A stretch of DNA of 64,000 nucleotides from Oceanobacillus senegalensis (GCF_900176885.1 NZ_LT839648.1:1486246-1550245); one strand, 5' to 3'; positions 1-8,348 are shown, numbered from the stretch's first letter. A program made the numbers and translations. Notes: generated by a model from the letters alone, not told the origin.

Positions 1-70
1 TGCTTCGCTAGATTGGTCAGCCAATTTATCTAGCAATGAGCTACAGCAATAGCATGCACCTTTCCGTAAT
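1..70 (-). pseudogene. tenA-like fragment, second copy
   Basis: The first 70 bases match 43544-43613 with about four mismatches and lie in the same orientation. That second copy sits inside the tenA relic. Read on the minus strand, the fragment encodes a stretch containing LDKLADQSSEA, which resembles the C-terminal part of TenA (thiaminase II). It runs off the left edge of the window, so its full extent is unknown. It is fused to an unrelated broken reading frame on its upstream side. The repeat itself is seen directly; the TenA assignment rests on the better-preserved copy. Confidence 0.55.
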
Positions 71-512
71 ACCAATACCCGATCCTCAGGAATCTCACTC
101 ACAAACTCATAATTAACATTTCCATCCACACCAGTAAACTCTCTAACTTTACTACCATCGAGCAGGGTGAAATACTTTCTTGCCACTCATCCTTATAGTC
201 TGTCACTTCTACACTGCTAACAATTTGTCCCTAGATAGTCGCAAATTCCTGATGAGTTATCCCATCATCACTTGCCGCCGCAATGGCACTGAGTGATCGA
301 ACAGTGTAATCCATGGTCCGCATTTCATATTTCTCCTGAAGGTAATGAATCAGAACGTCGGCTAGTGGGACAAATTGCGATAAGATGTACTTTCCAGCCA
401 CCCCAAGCAGTACGTCTAGTGATAACGTGTTATTCCAGACTTTCCCTTTCACTGCGTCAATTAACTCTTGGTTAAAATCATACTCCCTTAAGCTGTTTCC
501 AATGCTTTTCAT
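71..512 (-). pseudogene. broken hypothetical gene of the toxin-locus remnant
   Basis: An ATG at 512 opens a 93-residue frame that ends at a stop near 231. The same frame then continues with codons for GQIVSSVEVTDYKDEW, and after a frameshift near 180 for a sequence containing KYFTLLDGSKVREF, down to the tenA-like fragment. The whole looks like one protein of about 145 residues broken by a nonsense codon and a frameshift. I do not recognise the family. No signal peptide or clear membrane segment is visible. It sits downstream of the LXG-type toxin cassettes and may belong to that locus, which is inference only. Confidence 0.4.
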
Positions 513-614
513 TTAAGTAGGTGTCACTATTCCCTTATCTCTTTATATTTACAAAAAGTTTAATCCATTCCCTTTACAGTTTGCTTTCCTGAAAATACTT
601 AACCTTACCACAAA

Positions 615-958
615 TTAATCTTCACCATACATTAAGTCATCTAACATTTCATTTTGTCGTTGTATTTCTTTATATCTTTCAAATCTATTCATTAAGTAAT
701 CAACAGAAAATTCCTTATTTTATACTAATTCACCATCAAACAGTCTTACCTTAGCACCAACATCTATCAATTCATTTATTAGATTTTTTAATTTTTTATC
801 ATTCTCATCATTTTTAAACACATGACATTCTATTATTGGATTACCATTTCCAATTCTTTTTTTATCTCAGAAAATCCTAAATTTGTATTTTTCCTTATAG
901 TAGTTATATACTTCATTTGATTTTCAGCTTTTTCTATCACTAATAGTATTACAGACAT
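615..958 (-). pseudogene. immunity-protein gene of a polymorphic toxin, frameshifted
   Basis: The minus strand starts with ATG at 958, 14 bases after the toxin cassette stop, and encodes MSVILLVIEKAENQMKYITT. It continues with TNLGFSEIKK, then shifts frame and meets an internal stop before ending at 615. With the frames joined it would be about 110 residues, rich in Lys, Glu and Asn, without membrane segments. Position directly after a GHH-type nuclease domain and small size point to the cognate immunity protein. One frameshift plus one nonsense codon mean it cannot be made intact. Confidence 0.5.
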
Positions 959-971
959 ATTTATATCCTCC

Positions 972-1187
972 TTAAAAATCATTATCTACTGATTCAATTA
1001 GTGGTTTACCAGGTAGACTTTTCCTATGGCTCCCACCATGCCATCGATACAAATGTTCTCTAAACGTTACCGGATATATAATTTCGCCTTTATCCGCTAT
1101 TTGTGGATATTTAGATGCACCATAAGTATGGTGTCCAATCATAGTTTTACCTTTATATTTTGGTGCTTTACCACTTATTATTTCCAT
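972..1187 (-). CDS. orphan GHH-type nuclease toxin domain (displaced cassette)
   Basis: This 71-residue protein contains IGHHTYGASKYPQIAD followed by FREHLYRWHGGSH. The GHH, YP, EHL and HGGS elements match the HNH/ENDO VII GHH nuclease domains found at the C-termini of LXG and related polymorphic toxins. No secretion or LXG domain precedes it. A GGAGG sits about 10 bases before the ATG, so it could be translated alone, or it is a displaced C-terminal cassette kept for recombination with a full-length toxin. Its immunity gene, 14 bases downstream, is broken. The fold is inferred from motifs. Confidence 0.55.
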   Translation of the reverse strand: MEIISGKAPKYKGKTMIGHHTYGASKYPQIADKGEIIYPVTFREHLYRWHGGSHRKSLPGKPLIESVDNDF

Positions 1188-1324
1188 TGTTTGTTCATCC
1201 TCCGACCATTCCCTCGTTTAAAGAAATTGTACGTCAATGTAAATCAATAAAGTACAATATTGGGCTTACAAGAGTTATTTCAATCAATAAAATAATTAAA
1301 GTTTATTCGACACTCCTTATTAGA

Positions 1325-1362
1325 AAATACCTTAGAGGACACTAAATCCTCTAAGGTATCTA
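1325..1362 (-). terminator. Rho-independent terminator of the immunity gene
   Basis: A 13-base arm (ATACCTTAGAGGA) and its complement face each other across a 7-base loop. On the minus strand the hairpin is followed by a short T-run. It begins just after the stop at 1365. Confidence 0.7.
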
Positions 1363-1364
1363 AG

Positions 1365-1841
1365 TTATAGTTGTGTCAGGCTTGTTATATCACAGTGTTT
1401 AATGGAAAATTTGTTAAAAAAGTCTAAGGCCTTTTTAGTTAATACTAACTCTCCTCTTGGGGATAGGCAAAAATCGTGTCCAGACCAATTATTGAAATTC
1501 TCTCCTTCTATTTCAACTGTACCAAGTGGAATAAATCTAGTAAAAGTAGGAAGTTCTTTATTGGGATATAATTCCATAAATACATCGGACATAGTTATTC
1601 GACATTTTTCTAATTTATAGTCTTTAAATTCACTCTTTTTTAATTCATCTTCTAGATTGCTTGATATTATAAAGACTGGTGTAGACTCTAAGAGGTCATC
1701 TCCTAGCCACCCCTCAAACTCATAATGCAAGAATTTTATTTTCCCTGATATACCCTCTTTTGCAACATCTTCTTCTGTTCCATAAATCGTTTGTTCACCA
1801 TGACCCCCTGACACTTCTGGCTCTAAAAAATATAATATCAT
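1365..1841 (-). CDS. putative polymorphic-toxin immunity protein
   Basis: This intact 158-residue acidic cytosolic protein begins MILYFLEPEVSGGHGE and has no signal peptide or membrane segment. It starts 21 bases after the end of a decayed LXG-toxin C-terminal domain and is followed by a strong terminator. That toxin-then-immunity order is standard in Bacillus LXG loci, where each toxin tip has a dedicated neutraliser. I infer the role from position; I cannot assign the immunity superfamily with certainty. Its partner toxin is frameshifted, so the gene may survive as an orphan immunity factor against siblings. Confidence 0.5.
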   Translation of the reverse strand: MILYFLEPEVSGGHGEQTIYGTEEDVAKEGISGKIKFLHYEFEGWLGDDLLESTPVFIISSNLEDELKKSEFKDYKLEKCRITMSDVFMELYPNKELPTFTRFIPLGTVEIEGENFNNWSGHDFCLSPRGELVLTKKALDFFNKFSIKHCDITSLTQL

Positions 1842-1862
1842 TAGTTATCGTCCTTTCTATAT

Positions 1863-2466
1863 TTACTCATTTTTTATGGGTGGATTAAAGTTTTCACCAT
1901 ATTTTTTATCCAAATCAACCATATAGTTTATTATTTCTTCTTTTGTAGGATTAGGATTATTTCTGTAAAATCTATTCCAATCTTTTCTTATTTTTGATAA
2001 GTGTATATCACTGTTAATTTCCTTAGGTATTCCTCTGAGATTTTTTAGAGCATGAATTTCCTCAAGTGTAAACAAGTCAGGATATTTTTTAGAACTTGTT
2101 GCTCAATAGCATGATGAACTACAACACTTCCTTCAAGTTCAGGATATTCATCAAAAAATGTGTTTCTATAATTCTTAATATCTTTATTACTACCCATATT
2201 CGCGACATTCTCTACTTTCTTAGCCGGCACCCCATCCGCATCTACCTTAAGTATATCATCCACTTTCCTAAGCTTTAATACCTTCCCAACCGGAATTATC
2301 GAAGCTGTGGCGATGCCTCTATCAATGAGTGATGCGTCTGAACTAGTTAGCGTATTTACATCGTCTAATAGCATGAAGTCTGCTACTTCTTTGGCTCCGC
2401 TGGCTACGGTTGAACCAACATCCTTCACGCCATTCCATGTTTTTTCTAGGAAGCTTAATTCCCTTT
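1863..2466 (-). pseudogene. LXG-type toxin, C-terminal remnant, frameshifted
   Basis: Two overlapping frames make one protein. The upstream frame carries LEKTWNGVKDVGS and ends VVHHAIEQQVLK; the downstream frame begins LFTLEEIHALKNLRGIP and carries LHLSKIRKDWNRFY to NPPIK. They join if one A is restored in the A-run near 2085. The HHAIEQQ, HALKNLRGIP and HLSKIRK elements recall the toxin tips of Bacillus LXG proteins of the YeeF/YobL/YxiD type, reported as nucleases. The N-terminal LXG and most of the linker are absent: homology begins right after the preceding gene's stop. The frameshift and truncation make an active product unlikely. Confidence 0.55.
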
Positions 2467-2937
2467 TTATTCGCCGTTTTCGGTTAGAACCGTTACATAT
2501 AGATTGTTTCCGGTTACATCCTTAGCAGCTGAAGAAATTAATTCTTGATATTGTTTTCTAATCCAATCTCGCTGAAATTCATTTTTACAATAAACAATGA
2601 TGGTAGTATCTTTAATAAGTGCTTTGGTGTGTTGGAACCAAGCTTCATAAGCATCAGAAGATATTTGTTTAGAGATCAGAAGTAATACTTGATTCCAAAA
2701 ATCATTGTTCGTTACATTTTTTATCTCGTTTTCCTCTAAAATGGGTGAGATTAAGATACTCAGTCCACTTTCTCCATGATCCCACATCTTAACCCATGGA
2801 TAAGTGCCTTCAGGTAATATAAAAGTTCTTTCTTCAAGTGGTCTAATTGCTTCTTTGTTACCAATGCATCCATGCGAAAACGTAGTGGGATGAATATTTA
2901 CAACTCTGTTTGTATCATTGTAATATTTAAATTTCAA
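2467..2937 (-). CDS. small protein with a C-terminal DnaA N-terminal-type domain
   Basis: This 156-residue protein has two parts. Residues 1-75 begin MKFKYYNDTNRVVNIHP and contain LEERTFILPEGTYPWVKMWD, a segment I associate with small Bacillus proteins of unknown function. Residues about 78-156 (FWNQVLLLISKQISSDAYEAW, then NEFQRDWIRKQYQELI) resemble DnaA domain I, which mediates contacts with DnaB, DnaD or SirA-like partners. There is no AAA+ or DNA-binding domain. The start is TTG at 2937 behind AGGGAG. It may modulate initiation or be a phage-derived adaptor; this is inference. It abuts the toxin remnant. Confidence 0.55.
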   Translation of the reverse strand: MKFKYYNDTNRVVNIHPTTFSHGCIGNKEAIRPLEERTFILPEGTYPWVKMWDHGESGLSILISPILEENEIKNVTNNDFWNQVLLLISKQISSDAYEAWFQHTKALIKDTTIIVYCKNEFQRDWIRKQYQELISSAAKDVTGNNLYVTVLTENGE

Positions 2938-3100
2938 CTTACTCGCTCCCTAAGTATTTGATAGGTTCTGTATAACAAAATTAACCGTAAAAGTCTTACG
3001 GATTGTGTAAGGCAATAGGTTATGCTTATTAACATAAATCCTAATTTGGTAAATATAACATAATACTTGCAACTTTATATCGAGAAGAGGATATTACGAA

Positions 3101-3520
3101 TCAGAATAAATCGTCACTCCTCTCATCCTGAAACCGCCCATACTCCTTCCAAAAATCCAATTCCACCGTTCCTGTTGGTCCATTTCGATGTTTGGAAATA
3201 ATCACCTCTGTCATCGTATGACTTTCTATTTTTCTATGATAATAATCATCTCAATAAAGAAAGGCGATGACGTCTGCATCTTGTTCGAGTATTCCCTAAG
3301 ATTCGACATCAGCGGGCATTTGTCTTGTCTCGATTCGACGCCTCGGGATAGCGGGACCTTTAATTCCATGGCAAGTAGCTTTAGCTCCCTGGTAATTTCC
3401 CCGATTTCTAAATCTCTGCTGTCCTTTCGAATGGTGGCTGGGGTGATAAGCTGTAGGTAATCGAGATTGATGAGATGATTGTCATTCGGATCCTTATGAA
3501 CGGCATTCGAATGGTGGACC
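3101..3520 (-). pseudogene. replicative DNA helicase (DnaB-type) C-terminal relic
   Basis: Stitched minus-strand frames encode INLDYLQLITP, IGEITRELKLLAMELKVP, LSRGVESRQDKCPLMS, then AFL..DDYYHRKIES and TEVIISKHRNGPTGTVELDF. This is the order of the RecA-like core of DnaB helicase: Walker B region, the SRGVE-RQ-KRP loop, and the terminal KHRNGPTG strand. A few residues before LSRGVE are deleted, and several frameshifts and stops interrupt it. The N-terminal half and Walker A are missing. Together with the DnaA-like protein next door it suggests remains of a phage or plasmid replication module. Confidence 0.6.
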
Positions 3521-3662
3521 GAACCTGAGACAGGGTATAGCTCTAACCATGGTAAGGATTGGGGTGGTTGAGGCCTGATTTTAAGTTCAGTTATTTTTCT
3601 GTGCCGCTTTAAAATTCTTCTATGTAGAATCTATATTATTAGGATAATCTTAATGCTTATTA

Positions 3663-3682
3663 ATTTATGATACGGTTCACCG
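3663..3682. repeat. candidate attL of the serine-recombinase island
   Basis: ATTTATGATACGGTTCACCG occurs here and, with one mismatch, at 24643-24662 in the same orientation. The flanks diverge at once. Between the copies lie three serine recombinases and defence cargo, the arrangement expected for attL/attR of an integrated element. The 12-base TACGGTTCACCG would contain the crossover dinucleotide. Confidence 0.6.
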
Positions 3683-3698
3683 TGGTTATTTAAGAGGC

Positions 3699-3745
3699 AA
3701 AAAAAAAAGAGGGCAGTTATCAATGAATACTTGATAACTGCTTCT
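3699..3745 (-). terminator. Rho-independent terminator of the 304-residue gene
   Basis: GCAGTTATCAA and its complement form an 11-base-pair hairpin with a short loop, followed on the minus strand by a run of about ten T. It lies about 25 bases after the stop at 3769. Confidence 0.85.
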
Positions 3746-3768
3746 TTAATGTTAATTCTTTTTATCTA

Positions 3769-4683
3769 TTAGCCAAGAACCTCCTTCACCTTTCCTTTCC
3801 AATCATTCCGATGAATCAATCTCCATTCATGAAGATTGTTTTGTATAATTTCCGCTTTACTCATTTTAGATACATTCTCCCAATCACCTTTGACAACATA
3901 AGTAGCGTTACCTAAAGTTGCACTTTCAAAAACATAGATGTCCTTTTTTTCAAAACCAAACACAACATAACCAGAAAATCCATTCTGTCCAATTGCTTCA
4001 AAGTCAGGTTTATACTCAGCAATCGTTTCAAGCCTTTCCCAAATGACCATTTGCTTAGATTTTTTACTTGATTCAACTATTTCCTTAAAATGTTGCTTTC
4101 TCTTCTCCCATGGTAATCCATTACTTTCTAAGAAAATCCAGTTATAACGTTTTAACCGATTAGGTTTATAGTAAGAATCTAAGGATTCCGTAAATATTTC
4201 ACACTTCCCAACCAACTCTAAGATAATGTTTGCTCCAACTGTTGCAAGCTCTAAATCTATTTCTTTATTAAATGTTTTGTTTATCAATAGATATAATTCA
4301 TCATCTCTTTCTTCTAATACAATTTCAAATCCTGTTCCTGGTTCAAGTTCTTTTTTATAAACTTTACGTGGAATATCGACAAAATCAGTTACTTCTTCTG
4401 TTTTGTCCCTACCTCGGAACTCCCTCCTCGTTGAATACATAGAGATGTAAATTGTTTCTTTGGGTAAGTCCTTTCGAATATTTTCTTTCCCTTCAATGTT
4501 ATAGCGAGTGAACCTACCAACTATAGGAGGAAACATTGCCTGTCCTGGTTCTAAAACAGGAAAACCTATTCCTTCGATTTGCTCTTTATTTTCGCTCGTA
4601 ATCTTTAACCCTAATTTAAAGTTCCCATCAATTGACTTCACATACTTTTCAATTGATCTGATGTACTTTTTTCCTTTAATCAT
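3769..4683 (-). CDS. hypothetical protein, island cargo next to the left att site
   Basis: This 304-residue protein has no signal peptide or membrane segment. The N-terminal about 150 residues are mixed charged sequence with VLEPGQAMFPPIVGRF. The last about 65 residues (GYVVFGFEKKDIYVFESATL to LIHRNDWKGKVKEVL) look like a separate small alpha/beta domain; I have an impression of similar tails in proteins beside restriction systems but cannot name the family. It has its own terminator and is separated from the SIR2 operon by another, so it is probably transcribed alone. A defence role is inferred from location only. Confidence 0.6.
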   Translation of the reverse strand: MIKGKKYIRSIEKYVKSIDGNFKLGLKITSENKEQIEGIGFPVLEPGQAMFPPIVGRFTRYNIEGKENIRKDLPKETIYISMYSTRREFRGRDKTEEVTDFVDIPRKVYKKELEPGTGFEIVLEERDDELYLLINKTFNKEIDLELATVGANIILELVGKCEIFTESLDSYYKPNRLKRYNWIFLESNGLPWEKRKQHFKEIVESSKKSKQMVIWERLETIAEYKPDFEAIGQNGFSGYVVFGFEKKDIYVFESATLGNATYVVKGDWENVSKMSKAEIIQNNLHEWRLIHRNDWKGKVKEVLG

Positions 4684-4744
4684 TTAGAGTATTCTCCTTT
4701 CAATATTAATTTCATTTTTATTTATAACTTGGTTCTGACTTCAT

Positions 4745-4795
4745 CACTTCAATAAAAAAAGACAGCTCTAATTCATTTAGAAACTGCCTCTTCTA
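4745..4795 (-). terminator. terminator of the DarT/NADAR/SIR2 operon
   Basis: On the minus strand AGGCAGTTTCTAA and TTAGAGCTGTCT can pair imperfectly and are followed by seven T. It closes the SIR2 transcript and isolates the 304-residue gene. Confidence 0.6.
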
Positions 4796-4915
4796 TATCT
4801 GGTTGTTAATTCTTGTTTTAAGTTATCGGACAATTTCTTCATCCATAATACGCTTTCGACTTGCTGTCACTCTTTACTCTAATATACATCACCCCATCAA
4901 AAGTGACTCTTACAA

Positions 4916-6265
4916 CTATAACTCTAATTTATATTCTTCTCCTTTATCTACTGCGTCAAGAAGTTCCAAAGTATGTTTGGAGTATTTATGCATCTCAGTT
5001 TTACCAGTCTTAATTAAAATATGATATTTATTATCTGTCTCTTTAATGTTTATCCCTTTATTCCTTTGTATTGATTCTATTAATCTATTTGCACTATGCC
5101 AATTCGAATATCCCAGTTGTTGACCAATCTGTGTTAAATTATATGGATATTGAAGGTTAAGTTGGCTTGGATCATCAAGCATAGCAACGCCATAAAGTTT
5201 TGGTAACGATTGTTCATCACTGACTGCTTTTTCGATTATATCGAAGTCTACCTCCACACTTCTTCTTGGAATATCGCTACGCACCAATTTATATGTTCTT
5301 GCAAGTAATGCTCTTAGAAGTTTTGGATGTACGTTATCCCATGCTTTGTTCGCACTGAATGCTTCATATACCCAATCGAAATTTTTAGTTTCTATATATT
5401 TAATTCTTACCTCTTTGTTATTTATGAATAATACTTTTTCTCTTGGTGGTATATCATTCTCTGTTATGTTTTTATTATACTCTAAGAAGTAAATGTTAGG
5501 AATTAAGTCACCATCTGTAGAGATGATTTCATCTATATCCGATAGTATTCTTTGAATGTTTTTGTCATTTGCACTATACCCAATAAAAACTAAAGGATGT
5601 TCTGCGAAAAAAGTTAATAGCTTTGCACTAAGATACTTCTTCTTCTTTAAAAATATCTCATAGTCCTCTTTATTGAATACCAGATCCTTAAACTCACTTG
5701 TACTTCCATGAATTTTAAAGATTTCACCAATAGACATTGTGTCAGGCTTTAATATTCTTTGTCCAATTATAGATTGATAGTCCGTAAAAACATTCTCGAT
5801 AAACAGATCATAATTGGTAGTTATGATTGCATGTGGCTGTATCTCTTGCAGAAGTTCTATTTCTGTTCGATGATGCTCTGATTGCACACTATCAATACTA
5901 TCTGGTGTAATTGAATCCAGTATAGAAGCTATCATAAACTTGATATATGATGATTTTGGAATAGATGCGTCAAACAGTTCATTAGGAAATCTATCTTTAT
6001 TTTCCCATGCCCATTTTCGATAATAATTGGTATATTCACTACCTACCTCTTCTAACGAAACCCCGTCTTGTAAGTAATATCCTACTTCATGAGGTATATA
6101 AGGGCATTCTTTTTGCAGTCTTTCTAACAACTCAATCCAATTTGGTGCATCAAAATATCTTTTAGATAATCCCGATCCTATAAAAAGCACTGGCTGTGTA
6201 CCAAGTTCATTTAAGCATTCTTTTATATCCGAGGTTACATCTGACATATAGTCACTGTAGTTCAA
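4916..6265 (-). CDS. SIR2-domain protein, putative NAD-consuming effector
   Basis: This 449-residue protein carries a SIR2-like Rossmann domain: VLFIGSGLS at residues 26-34 (NAD loop), ITTNYD at 148-153, FKIHGS at 183-188 with the putative catalytic His186, and FIGYSANDK at 227-235. This pattern matches the SIR2_2-type domain that acts as an NADase in many anti-phage systems (Thoeris ThsA, DSR, AVAST-like proteins). Residues about 290-449 form an unassigned C-terminal region that may sense the trigger. Translation probably starts at TTG behind AAAGGAG. It is third in an operon after DarT-like and NADAR-like genes, 35 bases after the second. NADase activity is inferred. Confidence 0.75.
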   Translation of the reverse strand: MNYSDYMSDVTSDIKECLNELGTQPVLFIGSGLSKRYFDAPNWIELLERLQKECPYIPHEVGYYLQDGVSLEEVGSEYTNYYRKWAWENKDRFPNELFDASIPKSSYIKFMIASILDSITPDSIDSVQSEHHRTEIELLQEIQPHAIITTNYDLFIENVFTDYQSIIGQRILKPDTMSIGEIFKIHGSTSEFKDLVFNKEDYEIFLKKKKYLSAKLLTFFAEHPLVFIGYSANDKNIQRILSDIDEIISTDGDLIPNIYFLEYNKNITENDIPPREKVLFINNKEVRIKYIETKNFDWVYEAFSANKAWDNVHPKLLRALLARTYKLVRSDIPRRSVEVDFDIIEKAVSDEQSLPKLYGVAMLDDPSQLNLQYPYNLTQIGQQLGYSNWHSANRLIESIQRNKGINIKETDNKYHILIKTGKTEMHKYSKHTLELLDAVDKGEEYKLEL

Positions 6266-6300
6266 TTAAAACACTCCTTTCCCTTCTTAGCAAAAATCTA

Positions 6301-7026
6301 TCAATCAATATCATCAAAAATACTTAATTGCTCGGTGCTTTCTCCAATTTTCTCATTCTCGTCATGTTCATTACTATGTGTACCAATAATTATTCGCTTA
6401 TAACTATCAACAGATTCTAATGCATCTTCTAATAGGTTTTCTTTATACAACGATACATAAAGTGCAACAGATTTTGCCTGGCAATTAATAGATTTCTGTG
6501 GGTTAAACTCTATATCTGTAAATGCGTTATACTCAATTACCTTATCTGCCAATTCCTTATTTAAAGCTAAAGCATTTATATACAACCAATCATAAAACAA
6601 TGTTTTAGGTTCAAGATTCCACTTTCTATTAAAATATTGAAAGTATAACAAATCCCCACTATTTTTAATTCGTGGATCTTTTTTTGCCTCTTTTGATGTT
6701 TTTTCATAGAGATCTAAAAAAGGGCCACCTTTTTGAAATACTTTGCTTGCTTGAAAGGCAGTTTCAACACTAAATCTCCTACCGCTTTTTGCCGTTATTA
6801 TTAAGTTAAATGCACTTAACGCTACACCCAATTCATCTTGTGACTTGCTCGAAATCTCTAATAACTTTAGTGATTCATCATACTCCTTTGTATTACGATG
6901 CAATGAATCTATTGATTTTTGTTTCTGTGTAATAGAAAAACCTGGAAACCAATCGAACTGAATCTCTTTCTCCTTAACAAAACTTTCTTTATACTTTTTT
7001 GCAATAAATACAGGTCTTTTAGCCAT
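6301..7026 (-). CDS. NADAR-like antitoxin associated with DarT
   Basis: This 241-residue protein shows LSAFNLII (residues 70-77) and GRRFSVETAFQASKVF (82-97), then PFLDLY. That resembles the NADAR core, where an SNF-like strand is followed by a conserved Glu in an E-x-FQA-K helix. NADAR proteins remove ADP-ribose from modified guanosine and serve as antitoxins to some DarT enzymes. It lies 9 bases after the DarT-like gene, the usual toxin-antitoxin spacing. The acidic tail (from about residue 215) is poorly conserved in type. I am fairly confident of the relationship; the substrate is inferred. Confidence 0.6.
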   Translation of the reverse strand: MAKRPVFIAKKYKESFVKEKEIQFDWFPGFSITQKQKSIDSLHRNTKEYDESLKLLEISSKSQDELGVALSAFNLIITAKSGRRFSVETAFQASKVFQKGGPFLDLYEKTSKEAKKDPRIKNSGDLLYFQYFNRKWNLEPKTLFYDWLYINALALNKELADKVIEYNAFTDIEFNPQKSINCQAKSVALYVSLYKENLLEDALESVDSYKRIIIGTHSNEHDENEKIGESTEQLSIFDDID

Positions 7027-7035
7027 ATATTCTCC

Positions 7036-7683
7036 TTATAACCTCCAATGCTCGAAATCGTGCCTATAACTATAAAGCCATGGTTCCACACTTGGTCTTA
7101 CAGTTGAAGGAACTAAGTAACTATACTGGTTTAGTTTTTCTTCACTCACAAATGCAACTCCCCATATTAATTCTGGTTCTATCTTATCAAAAACCAACAC
7201 CTCGGCTTGTGGATGAGTAGGAATACTACTTTTCAAGTTCAATTCATTTCTTGTTGGTTTTCCAGGATATTCATAATAAAGACGTTTTAAAGCGTCAACA
7301 CCTTTTCTTTGATCTAACGGCATCGAAACTACTTTCCCACTGGCCGCATTTTCAACACAAAATGCACAGTCCTTCTCCCATAAAATCTTCTTTTTTATCC
7401 CTAAAACAACCCAATCAATATCTTGATTTTTGTCTCTATACTTATAAAACATCTGGTAATTTGGAAATTGTATCGATACACAATTAGCATCTAAACAGTT
7501 ATCTAATCTGTATTCATCGTTGTTTATGTAATTCAATCTTCTTTGAGATAAAGAATCAATGGGTAATAATCCATTACTAAATATACTACTTAAATTTTCA
7601 ATGCGAGTAAAATGAACTAAAGTTGTTATGTCTCTGTCTTTAACAAAGCTCTCAATTGCTCTTTCCTGAACCACATTTTTCAT
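7036..7683 (-). CDS. darT: DarT-like DNA ADP-ribosyltransferase toxin
   Basis: This 215-residue protein has the DarT hallmarks: LVHFTRIENLSSIFSNGLL at residues 22-40, NYINNDEYRLD, VSIQFPNYQMF, and AEVLV with Glu161 where the catalytic Glu of DarT lies. DarT enzymes use NAD to attach ADP-ribose to bases in single-stranded DNA, blocking replication of phage or host. It opens the operon, with AGGGGG before the ATG, and faces a divergent regulator across 78 bases. No macrodomain DarG is nearby; the NADAR-like neighbour probably takes that role. Base specificity cannot be read from the sequence. Confidence 0.8.
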   Translation of the reverse strand: MKNVVQERAIESFVKDRDITTLVHFTRIENLSSIFSNGLLPIDSLSQRRLNYINNDEYRLDNCLDANCVSIQFPNYQMFYKYRDKNQDIDWVVLGIKKKILWEKDCAFCVENAASGKVVSMPLDQRKGVDALKRLYYEYPGKPTRNELNLKSSIPTHPQAEVLVFDKIEPELIWGVAFVSEEKLNQYSYLVPSTVRPSVEPWLYSYRHDFEHWRL

Positions 7684-7761
7684 TAAATAAATCCCCCTAA
7701 TTATGAATATTTTCTCTCTATCAATCTATAATTAAAAAACAAAAAGATAGGAGGTGTACCC
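7684..7761. promoter_or_regulatory. divergent promoter region, darT versus regulator
   Basis: These 78 AT-rich bases separate two outward-facing starts. Both ribosome sites are visible (AGGGGG for darT, AGGAGGTG for the regulator). Promoters for both genes must lie here or overlap the starts, so the regulator probably binds here. I could not define the -35 and -10 elements with confidence. Confidence 0.45.
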
Positions 7762-8265
7762 ATGAATAAAGACAACTTCACTACAATGAACAGCAAACAA
7801 CGTGTAAAAGTTGTGAACGACCTTCTCCAAAAGGAAGGAAATGATTTGCGAAAGGTTGCAGATATCCTCAAAATCAAATACAGCACGTTTACAAAACTTA
7901 TGCAGGAAGATGATTACGTGTATATTAAGAGATTAGGAATGTATTGTAAATTCGTTCAAGATGAAAGTTTAATAGTTGATGATCCTACATCAGATAGTGA
8001 TGAAGTAGCCTTCATCAAAGAAAACTTTGCTATTTTGCAATCACTTATTGAAAGTAGAAAGGGCAACTATGACTTCATATTGGACAAGCGAATCTACCAT
8101 TCCTCTTCTAAGACAGTAACCAAGAACTTCCGCATATCTGATGATATCTATAAACTATTTGCTAAAACCTGCGATGAACAATTTCCTCACCTTAAACTAC
8201 AGGACATTATCGCCCAACTACTCCTCACCTTTACTGATCAATACGCCAACCAAAACAATATCTAA
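7762..8265 (+). CDS. putative DNA-binding regulator (HTH plus RHH-like tail)
   Basis: This 167-residue protein has an N-terminal stretch VNDLLQKEGNDLRKVADILK followed by KYSTFTKLMQ (about 22-50) that reads as a helix-turn-helix. Its C-terminal segment, KNFRISDDIYKLFAKTCDEQ (about 116-135), resembles a ribbon-helix-helix unit with a basic beta strand. It is transcribed away from darT and ends in a bidirectional terminator. The arrangement fits a repressor of the DarT operon. Function is inferred from motifs and position. Confidence 0.55.
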   Translation: MNKDNFTTMNSKQRVKVVNDLLQKEGNDLRKVADILKIKYSTFTKLMQEDDYVYIKRLGMYCKFVQDESLIVDDPTSDSDEVAFIKENFAILQSLIESRKGNYDFILDKRIYHSSSKTVTKNFRISDDIYKLFAKTCDEQFPHLKLQDIIAQLLLTFTDQYANQNNI

Positions 8266-8269
8266 ATAG

Positions 8270-8315
8270 AAAAAGGCAGTTCCTTTACATTAATCTGTTA
8301 GGAACTGCCTTCTGT
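8270..8315. terminator. bidirectional terminator
   Basis: AAGGCAGTTCCT and AGGAACTGCCTT form a 12-base-pair hairpin. It lies between convergent genes, the regulator on plus and the metallopeptidase on minus, and can serve both, though the flanking T-runs are weak. Confidence 0.7.
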
Positions 8316-8348
8316 TGTTATTTCTATGTTGTAATGCCGAGAAGTTCG

